Positions 1 through 8,181 of a stretch of DNA of 13,675 bases are shown one piece after another. Where the stretch lies: assembly GCA_004356305.1 (NCBI GenBank), contig SMXJ01000108.1, forward strand, positions 1 through 13,675. The letters run 5' to 3'. A program made the translations under genes and the position numbers. The DNA comes from Bacteroidota bacterium (GTDB lineage: Bacteria; Bacteroidota; Bacteroidia; Flavobacteriales; Flavobacteriaceae). Within the stretch, counting starts at the first letter, position 1. Every line of letters starts with the position of its first letter. The notes beneath the pieces were generated by a model, which saw only the letters and a list, made by a program, of their open reading frames with translations, ran no database searches and was not told the origin of the DNA.

Positions 1-201
1 ACGACGTTTTTAGCCAAAAATGATCAATAATCGCTAATTTTGAACAATTAATACAAAATTTTTAAATAAGCCTTGCCAGATCGATATAGTATAGTTGGGA
101 ACAAATTCTTCAAACAACAATATTATAGTAGGTATCGTTAAATATACATCCCCGGCAGCCATGGACAGATCCATAGACAGAAAGCAATATAGAATCTAAA
201 T

Positions 202-882
202 ATGCGTAAGAGAATAGCCAAATTCATCTTCAAAACTCTACTTTGGTTCGTTGGATTAAGCGTTTTATGGGTTTTACTCTATAAATATGTGCCTGTACCC
301 TATACACCTTTGATGGCAATACGTTCTCTGCAAGGAGATTCAAACTACGTAAACAAACATGATTGGGTACCCCTTTCAGATATTTCACAGGAGATACAAC
401 TTGCGGTAATCTGTGCCGAAGACCAGAGATTTTTGAATCACAGGGGATTTGACTATAAAGCCATTAAAGAGGCTTATGAAAGCAATAAAAATGGCATATC
501 ACTAAAAGGGGGAAGTACCATTTCTCAACAAACAGCGAAGAATGTTTTTCTTTGGCCCGGACGCAGTTGGCTGCGAAAAGGAATGGAGACTTATTTTACT
601 TTTTTAGTTGAAACGATATGGAGTAAAGAGCGAATCCTGGAAGTTTACCTCAACAACATTGAGATGGGTGATGGGGTTTTCGGCGTTGAAGCTGCGGCCG
701 GTTATTGGTTCAATACTACTGCCAGCGACCTTTCACAACACCAAGCTGCTGCTATAGCAGCGATTTTGCCAAACCCCAGAAATTATAGGGCCTCTCCCAG
801 AACCAACTATATAGAAAAGAGAAAACAGTGGATCATACGGCAAATGAATAACTTTGGAAATCTTGATCTAAAGGAAGAATGA
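202..882 (+). CDS. mtgA: Monofunctional biosynthetic peptidoglycan transglycosylase
   Basis: This enzyme polymerises lipid II into glycan strands at the outer face of the inner membrane, without a transpeptidase domain. The 226-residue length fits the monofunctional GT51 family. A single N-terminal membrane anchor lies at about residues 8-29 after a basic MRKR start. The GT51 motifs are in order: AEDQRF with the likely catalytic Glu73, KGGSTISQQ at 102-110, and KERILEVYLN at 142-151 with the second conserved acidic residue. The start is the first in-frame ATG directly before the basic and hydrophobic anchor. It is alone on this strand and converges on the oligopeptidase gene 42 bp downstream. 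An exact TAnnTTTG word (TAATTTTG) lies at 35-42, but without a good TTG partner and about 150 bp from the start, so it is only a weak promoter candidate. Confidence 0.95.
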   Translation: MRKRIAKFIFKTLLWFVGLSVLWVLLYKYVPVPYTPLMAIRSLQGDSNYVNKHDWVPLSDISQEIQLAVICAEDQRFLNHRGFDYKAIKEAYESNKNGISLKGGSTISQQTAKNVFLWPGRSWLRKGMETYFTFLVETIWSKERILEVYLNNIEMGDGVFGVEAAAGYWFNTTASDLSQHQAAAIAAILPNPRNYRASPRTNYIEKRKQWIIRQMNNFGNLDLKEE

Positions 883-924
883 CCTCACTCAAGAGAAAAT
901 ACTTTCATGTAAATAATCAAGAAA

Positions 925-3087
925 TCAATCTTTTACCGCACTGTTTACTTTCTCCGGCAATACTTCATAGCCCATATTATACAGCGTAAAACCAAAAATA
1001 TCGACGTATTGTTCGATCGTTTTAGTTACCGGCGTTCCCGCTCCGTGGCCCGCATCGGTTTCAATTCGGATCAATACCGGATTATTTCCTACTTGTTTTT
1101 CCTGTAATTCAGCAACAAATTTAAAACTATGAGCCGGAACCACCCGATCATCGTGGTCCGCAGTTGTAATAAGAGTGGCGGGATAACTAGTCCCGGCTTT
1201 TACGTTGTGTACGGGAGAGTACCCTATTAGGTATTTAAACATTTCTTCGCTCTGCTCGGCAGTTCCGTAATCATAAGACCATCCTGCTCCGGCGGTAAAT
1301 GTGTGATAACGCAGCATATCAAGAACGCCTACCGCGGGTAATGCCACCTTCATCAAATCCGGACGTTGAGTCATAGTGGCACCTACCAATAATCCTCCGT
1401 TAGATGCACCACGAATCGCAAGAAAATCGCTGGAAGTGTAACGGTTGTCGATAAGATACTCTGCCGCAGCAATAAAGTCGTCAAAAACATTTTGCTTTTT
1501 CATCTGTGTTCCCGCATCATGCCATTCTTTTCCATACTCCCCACCTCCACGTAAGTTAGGCACGGCATAAATACCGCCTTGCTCCATCCATACTGCATTA
1601 GCGATGCTGAATCTGGGGGTCAGGCTTATATTGAAACCGCCATATCCGTATAAAATAGTTGGATTTTTCCCATCCATTTGAATACCTTTTTTGTGAGTGA
1701 TGATCATAGGAATCTCAGTGCCGTCTTTAGATGTGTAAAACACCTGATTGCTTTCGTAGTCCTCGGGATTAAAATCTATTTCCGGTTTGCGATATAATTC
1801 GCTGCTGCCGTTGTCAACATCGTATTTATAGATTCTTTCGGGTGTCACATAATTAGTGAAGGAATAGTACATTTCTTTTTCTTCTTTTTTAGCGCTGAAG
1901 CCATTGGCACTGCCAATGCCCGGGAGTTCTACTTCACGCACTAACTTTCCGTCGTAATCGTATTGAAGTACTTTGGAAACTACATCCACCATGTATTCGG
2001 CGAAGATATAGCCACCGCCCGTACTCGGACTCAATACATTTTCAGTTTCAGGGATAAGGTCCACCCAATTCTCGGGAGTTGGATTCGAAGCATCCACGGT
2101 AACAATTTTTCCATTGGGAGCATCCATATTGGTAACTATGTATAATTTGGAACCCACATTTTCGATAACATACGAATCGGTATCGGTATGATCCAAAATG
2201 GGCACGAATTTGCTAACAGGATCTCCCAGGTCTTTAATAAATAATTTATTTCCTGAAGTGGAATTACTGGCGGTTAGCACCAAGTACTTATAATCCTCCG
2301 TAGGACTGGAAAAAACGTAACGATGCTTTTCAGCAGGGGTTCCTCCAAAGATCAATTCATCCTCTTCTTGGGTATCTCCCAACTTATGATAATAAACCTT
2401 ATGTTGATCTGTTTTGGCAGAAAGTTCGCTACCCTTGGGCTTGTCATAGCTAGAGTAGTAGAAACCTTCATTTGCCAGCCAGGAAACAGCGCTGAACTTG
2501 AGATCGCGAATGGTATCTTCTATGATCTCTTTTGTTTCGGCATTCATCACCAACAATTTTCTCCAATCACTTCCTCCTTCGGAAATAGAATAGGCGGCCA
2601 ATTTTCCATTTTCTGAAAAACTTATACCACCCAATGAAATAGTGCCATCTTCTTTAAATGTGTTCGGGTCCAGGAAAACTTCCGCGGAACCCGGGTCATC
2701 GCTGGTTTTATACCGATAGATCACATATTGATTTTGCAGGCCATCGTTTTTATAGAAATAGGTGTAATCACCTTCTTTAAAAGGAGATCTAACTTTCTCA
2801 TAGTTCCACAAACTGGTCAATCTGTCCTTCAACTCATTTCGAAATGGAATGGTGTCCAAATATGCAAAAGTTACCTCGTTTTGGACTTTTACCCAGTTCT
2901 CAGTCTCTTCGCTCATATCGTCTTCAAGCCAACGATAAGGATCATTGACCCGGGTTCCAAAATAAGTGTCGACGGTATCCACTTTGTCTGTTTTATGGTA
3001 GGTCACGGAAGTAGTTTCTTTATGGGGTTCTTCTTTGCAGGCAACAAGACTAAGAGCGCACAATATTGGAAGGATAAGTTTTTTCAT
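925..3087 (-). CDS. Prolyl oligopeptidase (S9A) lipoprotein
   Basis: This is a serine peptidase that cleaves short peptides after proline. The 720-residue protein starts with a lipoprotein signal (MKKLILPILCALSLVAC, acylated Cys17), so it is probably membrane-anchored in the periplasm or outer membrane. Residues ~30-440 form the N-terminal seven-bladed propeller domain, which opens with the typical VNDPYRWLED stretch at ~47-56. Residues ~460-710 form the alpha/beta hydrolase domain. The catalytic triad is visible: Ser562 in GASNGG, Asp646 in DHDDRVVP (with substrate-binding Arg648) and His681 in DAGHGAG. The length matches flavobacterial prolyl endopeptidases (~705 residues). The DoxX-like gene ends 77 bp upstream on the same strand, so co-transcription is possible. 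A weak promoter candidate (TTG, 18 bp, TACATTCA) lies in that gap. No truncation is seen. Confidence 0.96.
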   Translation of the reverse strand: MKKLILPILCALSLVACKEEPHKETTSVTYHKTDKVDTVDTYFGTRVNDPYRWLEDDMSEETENWVKVQNEVTFAYLDTIPFRNELKDRLTSLWNYEKVRSPFKEGDYTYFYKNDGLQNQYVIYRYKTSDDPGSAEVFLDPNTFKEDGTISLGGISFSENGKLAAYSISEGGSDWRKLLVMNAETKEIIEDTIRDLKFSAVSWLANEGFYYSSYDKPKGSELSAKTDQHKVYYHKLGDTQEEDELIFGGTPAEKHRYVFSSPTEDYKYLVLTASNSTSGNKLFIKDLGDPVSKFVPILDHTDTDSYVIENVGSKLYIVTNMDAPNGKIVTVDASNPTPENWVDLIPETENVLSPSTGGGYIFAEYMVDVVSKVLQYDYDGKLVREVELPGIGSANGFSAKKEEKEMYYSFTNYVTPERIYKYDVDNGSSELYRKPEIDFNPEDYESNQVFYTSKDGTEIPMIITHKKGIQMDGKNPTILYGYGGFNISLTPRFSIANAVWMEQGGIYAVPNLRGGGEYGKEWHDAGTQMKKQNVFDDFIAAAEYLIDNRYTSSDFLAIRGASNGGLLVGATMTQRPDLMKVALPAVGVLDMLRYHTFTAGAGWSYDYGTAEQSEEMFKYLIGYSPVHNVKAGTSYPATLITTADHDDRVVPAHSFKFVAELQEKQVGNNPVLIRIETDAGHGAGTPVTKTIEQYVDIFGFTLYNMGYEVLPEKVNSAVKD

Positions 3088-3164
3088 AGTATGATTATTA
3101 ACAGCTGTGAATGTAGTAAACTTGAATTAGCCACAAGTTTTAAATATGCGAGTGTTTTATTCGA

Positions 3165-3542
3165 TCAGGCCTGAAACATAGGGCGATACCATCTCCAGTA
3201 TTTATAGATCAAAACAATATTGATCAGAACAATAATAATGGCTACCCAGATGTCTGAAATGTCTAAAAACAAATGAAACAACAAAATATTAAATGAAATA
3301 GGAGCCAAAAGGATAAGCGCAAAAGGCACCCATTTTTTTAACAATAACAACAATCCAATAACAACTTCAAGCAAGGCCACCACATAGAATACATACCCTG
3401 TATTTTGTAATGATTCAATGAAATTGGCAGCCGCAGGTGGCATTTCAAACATAGGCATAAACCCTAAAAATTTATTTAAACCAAAAATGATAAGCCCTAA
3501 GGCCAGAATAAAACGAAGGATCGTAGTAAATGATGATTTCAT
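3165..3542 (-). CDS. DoxX-like small integral membrane protein
   Basis: This is a small, very hydrophobic protein of 125 residues with four predicted membrane helices, roughly at residues 5-22, 40-65, 67-85 and 92-112 of the chosen form. The pattern ILRFILALGLIIFGLNKFLGF followed by PMFEMP and a central Glu (ALLEVVIGLLLL) is typical of the DoxX/DoxD-like family in Bacteroidota. The biochemical role of such short members is not established. I chose the ATG at 3542. A longer frame starts at 3566 and adds MSNQLTHL, but that ATG sits only 19 bp from a strong terminator and directly after a TATATTTA word that could be the -7 element, which would leave no leader. The protein ends in a basic/aromatic tail (KYWRWYRPM). 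The oligopeptidase gene follows on the same strand. Confidence 0.85.
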   Translation of the reverse strand: MKSSFTTILRFILALGLIIFGLNKFLGFMPMFEMPPAAANFIESLQNTGYVFYVVALLEVVIGLLLLLKKWVPFALILLAPISFNILLFHLFLDISDIWVAIIIVLINIVLIYKYWRWYRPMFQA

Positions 3543-3584
3543 AAGATGAGTTAGTTGATTGGACATTAAATATACTCAATAAAT

Positions 3585-3618
3585 AAAACACCGTCCAGCT
3601 TGAAGGGGACGGTGTTTT
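3585..3618 (-). terminator. Strong rho-independent terminator of the cytochrome/FG-GAP unit
   Basis: A perfect 12-bp stem (AAAACACCGTCC at 3585-3596 with GGACGGTGTTTT at 3607-3618) encloses a 10-nt loop. Read leftward, the hairpin ends in a U-rich tract. It lies ~40 bp after the stop of the FG-GAP gene and just before the DoxX-like gene. It therefore most likely ends the upstream two-gene transcript and gives the DoxX-like gene a separate start. Confidence 0.85.
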
Positions 3619-3656
3619 TATAATTAATTTCCAAATTTATTCGGAAGAACGTATAT

Positions 3657-5258
3657 TTATTTCTTTATGAAACGCTGTGTTTTAATTGTTGTGTTATCAA
3701 AAACACGAAGGATATAATTTCCTTGCGCCAGGCTTGAAACATCCACAAAATCTGAAGTAAGTCGGGCGTTCATCACTCTTTTCCCCGTCACATCGAATAC
3801 GGTAAATATAGGGTCATCAAAATCTGTCAGGTTTCCTAAATTCAATATATCTTGAGTTGGGTTTGGATACAGAATTAAGTTGTTCACCAGGGTATCTTCC
3901 AGGCCTAAAGTAAAGCCTTCAATAATGGTAATGGTTTGGTTCACATCTTGGTTTTTTAATACGTCTATAGTCCCCGAAGGCCAATAAATAGTAATTGATA
4001 ATATTTCCGGATCTGTACCTACACCGAAATGTGTGTTAAGACTACTCATGTATGAAAATCCTTCCCCACTTCTTACATCTCTTATTTGTGTTCCTGAAGC
4101 GGTTACTATCTCTACACGAGCCCCCAAACCATTGATATTGCTTTCCACACCAACGGTATTGAGTTTTAGCCAGTTATTGGAGTTACCATTGTTATAGTAA
4201 AGATTTCCATTGGCAAATGCATCGATAAAACCATCATCATTGAGATCTCCTAAACTCCCGTTGTTTCCGGGAAGGGCACCAGCCATAACGGTAAAGGTTA
4301 AATTTCCGTTGCCAAAAAGAATATTTCCGTTAGAAAGTATATCGGCATTGCCGTCGTTGTCAAAATCATAGGTTGCATTTTCAATTCCTGTTGCGTTGAA
4401 AGTTAAAAGTCCCGAACCGCTTATAACATCGGTAAAGGTTCCATCGCCATTATTGCGCATCAATCTATGAAATCCATCGTTGAAGTTACTAGCGCCTATC
4501 CACGCATCCATATCACCGTCATTGTCATAATCTGCCCAGGCAGAAGACCAGGTTTGCATATCGTCTTCAAGACCTGCTGCGTTCCCTATCTCGGTATAGG
4601 TTCCATCGCCGTTGTTCTCATGCAATTCGTTTTGACGTCTTTCTAGTCCACCACCACATTTGGCTTGAAACATATCTACGTCACGGTCGTTATCAAAATC
4701 GATCCACACACTTCCGTAGTGACCACCACTAGGATAATCTCCAATACCTCCCTGTACAAAAATAAGGTTTCCATTTCCATCGTTTATATAATATACATTA
4801 GGCTCAACATCGTGACTAACAAAGGCATCCAAATGGCCATCATTATTGATGTCCACAAAGTTAGATCGTTGCGAGAATACATATTCCGGCCCCGAAATCT
4901 CAGTGTACTGTGTTCCGTTTGAATTCGCTCTCATAAATGTTACGCCACTTCCTCCACCGTATAACAGATCGGTATATCCATTGCGATCATAATCTGCGGC
5001 AGCCAGGCTCCAGGACGGACTATAATCTGCGGGAGTTGTTACTATGTTTACTTCGTTAAGTGATCCATCGGGTTGTTGATAGTAAATTTGAATATTCGTT
5101 GATGTAATGGAAACGACATCGTCCAAAAAGTCACCATTCATATCCACTAATGCCCGATTCGATCCCGTAGTGGAAATACTCTGGGAAGTAAATGTAATCT
5201 GTGCTTGAAGCAGGTGTGAGCAGGCTATAAGCAATCCGAGTAAAATAATTTTTTTCAT
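3657..5258 (-). CDS. Secreted FG-GAP (VCBS) repeat/ASPIC-UnbV protein with T9SS sorting domain
   Basis: This protein of 533 residues has a cleavable signal peptide (MKKIILLGLLIACSHLLQAQ). Seven Asp-rich FG-GAP/VCBS motifs of the DxDxDGxxD type start near residues 39, 89, 136, 187, 243, 298 and 338. The spacing of about 40-56 residues is what a seven-bladed beta-propeller with calcium sites would give. Residues ~362-446 match the UnbV/ASPIC domain (GLGARVEI, VRSGEGFSYMSS, ITIYWPSG). Residues ~460-533 are a type A T9SS C-terminal domain (LILYPNPTQDILNL, VFDVTGKRV, GNYILRVF, QRFIKK). The protein should cross the outer membrane by type IX secretion and be attached to the surface or released. The diheme cytochrome gene ends 26 bp upstream, so the two are very likely one operon. 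The ligand or substrate is unknown. Confidence 0.93.
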   Translation of the reverse strand: MKKIILLGLLIACSHLLQAQITFTSQSISTTGSNRALVDMNGDFLDDVVSITSTNIQIYYQQPDGSLNEVNIVTTPADYSPSWSLAAADYDRNGYTDLLYGGGSGVTFMRANSNGTQYTEISGPEYVFSQRSNFVDINNDGHLDAFVSHDVEPNVYYINDGNGNLIFVQGGIGDYPSGGHYGSVWIDFDNDRDVDMFQAKCGGGLERRQNELHENNGDGTYTEIGNAAGLEDDMQTWSSAWADYDNDGDMDAWIGASNFNDGFHRLMRNNGDGTFTDVISGSGLLTFNATGIENATYDFDNDGNADILSNGNILFGNGNLTFTVMAGALPGNNGSLGDLNDDGFIDAFANGNLYYNNGNSNNWLKLNTVGVESNINGLGARVEIVTASGTQIRDVRSGEGFSYMSSLNTHFGVGTDPEILSITIYWPSGTIDVLKNQDVNQTITIIEGFTLGLEDTLVNNLILYPNPTQDILNLGNLTDFDDPIFTVFDVTGKRVMNARLTSDFVDVSSLAQGNYILRVFDNTTIKTQRFIKK

Positions 5259-5284
5259 AATAAATTCAATTTTAATTTAATTTG

Positions 5285-6670
5285 TTAATTGCAGTTTTGG
5301 GTTAAGGAATTGATCCATTCCTCAATTAATGCAACACTCTCTTCGTGTTGTATGGTTCTTCCAAGAAGCGGCATTCTGTATTGTTCTTTGTTGGTACTCA
5401 TTCTGAAAAATAAAACAGAATTATCCGGATCTCCGGCGTCGACGATCTTTGCGCCTTCAAGTCCGGGTATAGTGGTATCCGGATCTATACAAATCCCTAG
5501 ATTATCCGGATCCTCACTAAGATCAAAAGCAAAGCGAGGAGATCTGTAATCACAATGACCACTATCCGAGTGACAACTGGCACAATTTATATCTAAGTAA
5601 GATCGCACTCTTAAATTCAAAGATTCAGTTGGATCATCCCATCTTACCACTGTGTTTATAGTAGTTGGGACATTGCTTTCAAGATATCCCATTTCGATCC
5701 ATTTTGTCAATTGATTGCTTTCGCCTTCGGGATAAACATAGTTCGAATTGAGACTTTGAGGTTTCAAACCTATAGGCGCATTTTCTAAAAAAGACTTATG
5801 ACATGTAAAACATTCAGAACTTGCAGGAATTCGATAGTTCACTGTTTTGCCGACTCCATTTTCTATCCATTCTATCAACACAAAACCACCGTCGCCGGTT
5901 GTGTCTAAAAAGGCTTCATTTTGTGCCTCATTCCAAATGTAGTTTGCAAAAATCCAGCCTTCGGCTTTTTTGATCAATAACCGGGTTTCTATAATTTGAG
6001 TGAGGTTGTCCGGCAGCACATTGTTATAAAAAAAGCCTTTTATTAAAACACTTCCTACGGGAAAATTAAGCGGATCAGCATCTCCCACATATTCTGCCTT
6101 TACACCGTTAGGCATCCAGACAAACCGCTTTTTGTGAGCGTAATCTGAAAATAATTGGCTAATAGGTTCATATGGCAGAACACCATACACGGGATTCTGG
6201 TCCGCAATATTTCCGGCAAAGAAATTATAATCAGTAAGTTTTGGATAGGGGACTTGGGTGATGTCAAAATTCACCGGAGAGAACGGCAGCACGGTAATGG
6301 TCACGATCGCACTCGCACAGCTATCTCCCAAAGAATCACAAATAGTGTATTGAAAAGTGTCTTCCCCTGTAAAACTTATATCGGGCGTATAGCGAATTAG
6401 ATCGTCCAAAACACTGGAAGTTCCGTTGTCGATTATCTGAACAGCACCGGTTTGCGGATTAGATAATGTTAGCATACCATCCGAAGGAACATTAGAGTCG
6501 TTTGCAAAAATGGCAATATCAATGGTTCCATTTTGAAACACTTGTCCTGTATCTGCTCTTGTTGTTATGACCAAGGCCACATAATCATTGCCGCTATCGT
6601 CTTTATTACAAGAGATAACCACAAATAGCATGGACAAAACAATTAAAAATTTTGCGTAGGACTTATTCAT
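5285..6670 (-). CDS. Diheme c-type cytochrome lipoprotein (SO2930/HNE_0200-like) with N-terminal Ig-like domain
   Basis: I chose the ATG at 6670, which gives 461 residues, because it begins a clean lipoprotein signal (MNKSYAKFLIVLSMLFVVISC, acylated Cys21). The frame is open to an ATG at 6712, but that adds 14 residues that would spoil the signal. Residues ~30-125 look like a bacterial Ig/cadherin-like domain (FANDS, LIRYTPDISFTGEDTFQYTI). The rest resembles the SO2930-type diheme cytochrome family: YPKLTDYNFF, GVLPYEPISQLFSDYAHKKRF, FPVGSVLIKGF, and two CxxCH haem sites at C287-H291 (CFTCH) and C363-H367 (CASCH). It is probably a cell-envelope electron-transfer or oxidoreductase protein, but the redox partner is not known. 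It is the first gene of a two-gene unit with the secreted FG-GAP/ASPIC protein. The family name is from memory of conserved phrases, while the haem sites are seen directly. Confidence 0.88.
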   Translation of the reverse strand: MNKSYAKFLIVLSMLFVVISCNKDDSGNDYVALVITTRADTGQVFQNGTIDIAIFANDSNVPSDGMLTLSNPQTGAVQIIDNGTSSVLDDLIRYTPDISFTGEDTFQYTICDSLGDSCASAIVTITVLPFSPVNFDITQVPYPKLTDYNFFAGNIADQNPVYGVLPYEPISQLFSDYAHKKRFVWMPNGVKAEYVGDADPLNFPVGSVLIKGFFYNNVLPDNLTQIIETRLLIKKAEGWIFANYIWNEAQNEAFLDTTGDGGFVLIEWIENGVGKTVNYRIPASSECFTCHKSFLENAPIGLKPQSLNSNYVYPEGESNQLTKWIEMGYLESNVPTTINTVVRWDDPTESLNLRVRSYLDINCASCHSDSGHCDYRSPRFAFDLSEDPDNLGICIDPDTTIPGLEGAKIVDAGDPDNSVLFFRMSTNKEQYRMPLLGRTIQHEESVALIEEWINSLTQNCN

Positions 6671-6967
6671 TTCGAGGTGTTCTTCAGCAATTTTATAAAC
6701 AAGGCGGATCATTACCGTGGTAAAAATCCCCTAAATGTAAGAAAAACTTTTATTTTATGCCTATTAACACACCCTTTATGGGAATTTTATGAGAAAAGTG
6801 AGCGATACGGCTCCCAATACCATTGAATAAGGTAACTTTTTCTAGTGTGAGACGTATTGTAGGGCCAATAATGGATAAATTCACAAAAGTCCTGATCCTA
6901 TATGTAGAATAACTTGATACATATTCATGAGAATTTTGATTTCATAAACTCTTATGAGCGAAGTTTT
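6671..6967. other. Intergenic region between asd and the cytochrome gene
   Basis: About 297 bp without a convincing gene. It should hold the leftward promoter of the cytochrome/FG-GAP unit. The best -7-like word is TACATTTA (complement at 6732-6739; one mismatch to TAnnTTTG), but no TTG lies at the right distance upstream. Just after asd, a short inverted repeat (TCATAA-GAGT-TTATGA on the minus strand, about 6943-6958) could be a weak terminator, but no clear U-tract follows. I see no small RNA, riboswitch or repeat that I can support. Confidence 0.4.
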
Positions 6968-7975
6968 TTACACCAGTGCATGATTCATCAAATATTCGGC
7001 AATTTGAATAGCGTTGGTCGCTGCACCTTTTCTAAGATTATCGCTTACTATCCACAAATTTAAAGTGTTAGGCTGTGTTTCATCACGACGAATTCGACCT
7101 ACAAATACATCGTCTTTGTTCTGGGCATAAATAGGCATGGGATAGGTATTGGTTTCGGGATTGTCTTGCAAAGTGACCCCCGGAGTATCGTGTAATAATT
7201 TTCGAATATCACTCACGGCAAAGTCGTTGATAAACTCCACATTTACGGATTCACTATGACCTCCGACGGTGGGTATTCGTACTGCGGTGGCTGAAACTGA
7301 AAATGTTCGATCATCCAATATTTTTTGTGGTTCCCTCGCTAATTTCATTTCTTCTTTGGTGTAACCATTCTCTTCGAATTCATCACAATGTGGCAACGCG
7401 TTTTTATGGATCGGATATGGATAGGCCATTTCCCCACTTTGTCCGGCAATCTCGTTTTCAAGCTGCTGAACGGCTTTCACCCCCGTGCCGGAAACCGATT
7501 GATAAGTAGAAACCACTACACGTTTCATTTGATACTTTTTATGAAGCGGCGCCAAAGCCATCACAAGTTGAATGGTCGAACAATTAGGATTGGCGATTAT
7601 TTTGTCTTCTTTCGTTAAAATAGCGGCATTTATTTCCGGAACTATCAGTTTTTTGGTCGGGTCCATACGCCAGGCGGACGAATTGTCTATAACGGTGGTT
7701 CCAACGGCAGCGAATTTTGGCGCCCATTCCAATGAAACGTCACCGCCGGCCGAGAAAATAGCGATGTCCGGTTTTGCATCAACCCCGGCTTGCAGACCCA
7801 AAATTTTATGCGGCTTACCTCTAAAAACCAATTCAAGCCCTACAGATCGTTCTGAAGCCACAGGAATCAGTTCTTTAATTGGAAAATTCCGTTCGTCGAG
7901 TAATTTCAACAATACGCTTCCAACCATCCCGGTGGCGCCAACGATGGCTATCTTTTTATCATGGCTATTTTTCAT
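6968..7975 (-). CDS. asd: Aspartate-semialdehyde dehydrogenase
   Basis: This cytosolic enzyme reduces L-aspartyl-4-phosphate to L-aspartate-4-semialdehyde with NADPH. It is the branch point to diaminopimelate/lysine, threonine and methionine. The length of 335 residues is normal. The N-terminal Rossmann motif IAIVGATGMVGSVLLKLL covers residues ~9-26. The catalytic Cys132 lies in ANPNCSTIQL, the catalytic His240 in VGGHSES, and FVGRIRRDE near the C-terminus carries conserved substrate-binding arginine. The start is the ATG just before the NAD(P)-binding strand. It follows the tdk-alr-mscL remnant on the same strand, but a terminator (8018-8051) and a candidate promoter (8005-8012) separate it. 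It therefore probably has its own transcript. Confidence 0.97.
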   Translation of the reverse strand: MKNSHDKKIAIVGATGMVGSVLLKLLDERNFPIKELIPVASERSVGLELVFRGKPHKILGLQAGVDAKPDIAIFSAGGDVSLEWAPKFAAVGTTVIDNSSAWRMDPTKKLIVPEINAAILTKEDKIIANPNCSTIQLVMALAPLHKKYQMKRVVVSTYQSVSGTGVKAVQQLENEIAGQSGEMAYPYPIHKNALPHCDEFEENGYTKEEMKLAREPQKILDDRTFSVSATAVRIPTVGGHSESVNVEFINDFAVSDIRKLLHDTPGVTLQDNPETNTYPMPIYAQNKDDVFVGRIRRDETQPNTLNLWIVSDNLRKGAATNAIQIAEYLMNHALV

Positions 7976-8004
7976 CAGGCGTATTCTTTTAAATTATCGA
8001 ATTA

Positions 8005-8012
8005 CAAAATTA
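8005..8012 (-). promoter_or_regulatory. asd: Candidate -7 promoter element for asd
   Basis: On the minus strand the word TAATTTTG matches the Bacteroidota -7 consensus TAnnTTTG exactly. It lies 29 bp upstream of the asd ATG, directly after the terminator hairpin. No TTG sits 19-21 bp upstream, so it rests on the -7 match and position alone. Confidence 0.4.
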
Positions 8013-8017
8013 CAACG

Positions 8018-8051
8018 AAAAAAAAGACCATCCCACTCATAGCGGGATGGT
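8018..8051 (-). terminator. Rho-independent terminator after the alr/mscL remnant
   Basis: An 8-bp perfect stem (ACCATCCC at 8027-8034, GGGATGGT at 8044-8051) with a 9-nt loop is followed, in the leftward direction, by TC and a run of eight T (complement of the A-run 8018-8025). It lies 41 bp past the end of the mscL remnant. It was presumably the original terminator of the tdk-alr-mscL transcript. Confidence 0.8.
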
Positions 8052-8091
8052 TTTGTTAAAAATGTAGTAGTGTAGCGGTCGTTTTATCTTA

Positions 8092-8181
8092 TTATTCTTT
8101 CAATAGATCAAGTATTTCAGTAAGCAAGTCATTGTCTGACGGACCGGCTAGAGCTTCTTCAGCAGGGGGTTTTTCTACAAA
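8092..8181 (-). pseudogene. mscL: Remnant of mscL: last ~29 codons of a large-conductance mechanosensitive channel gene
   Basis: Minus-strand translation from 8181 to the TAA at 8092-8094 gives a 29-residue open tail. It ends in EEALAGPSDNDLLTEILDLL followed by KE. It carries the Pro/Ala-rich linker and C-terminal helix typical of MscL, whose family end is of the type LLTEIRDLLKE. There is no start codon, and an in-frame TGA (8182-8184) closes the frame upstream, where the sequence is already the 3' end of alr. The two membrane helices and the N-terminus of the channel, roughly 100-110 residues, are absent. The position between alr and asd is where I recall mscL in related flavobacteria. The match to the tail is seen in the sequence. 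Deletion as the cause is inferred. Confidence 0.75.

Noticed and set aside
34..174. A 46-codon minus-strand ORF upstream of mtgA (starts MDLSMAAGDVYL)
   Set aside because: It has no recognisable family, lies in an AT-rich intergenic region, and overlaps the presumed mtgA leader. A chance ORF is more likely.
2728..3174. A 148-codon plus-strand ORF antisense to the oligopeptidase start
   Set aside because: The opposite strand carries a complete S9A protein with signal peptide. The antisense product shows no family features.
6671..6712. Upstream ATG at 6712 as start of the cytochrome lipoprotein
   Set aside because: The extra 14 residues, including acidic ones, precede an otherwise ideal lipoprotein signal starting at 6670.
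6713..6967. Possible small RNA or riboswitch in the gap before the cytochrome gene
   Set aside because: Only short weak inverted repeats are visible. No known riboswitch core or strong terminator could be identified by eye.
7572..8042. A 156-codon plus-strand ORF antisense to asd
   Set aside because: It is a shadow of asd, whose catalytic motifs are intact. It also runs through the terminator hairpin.
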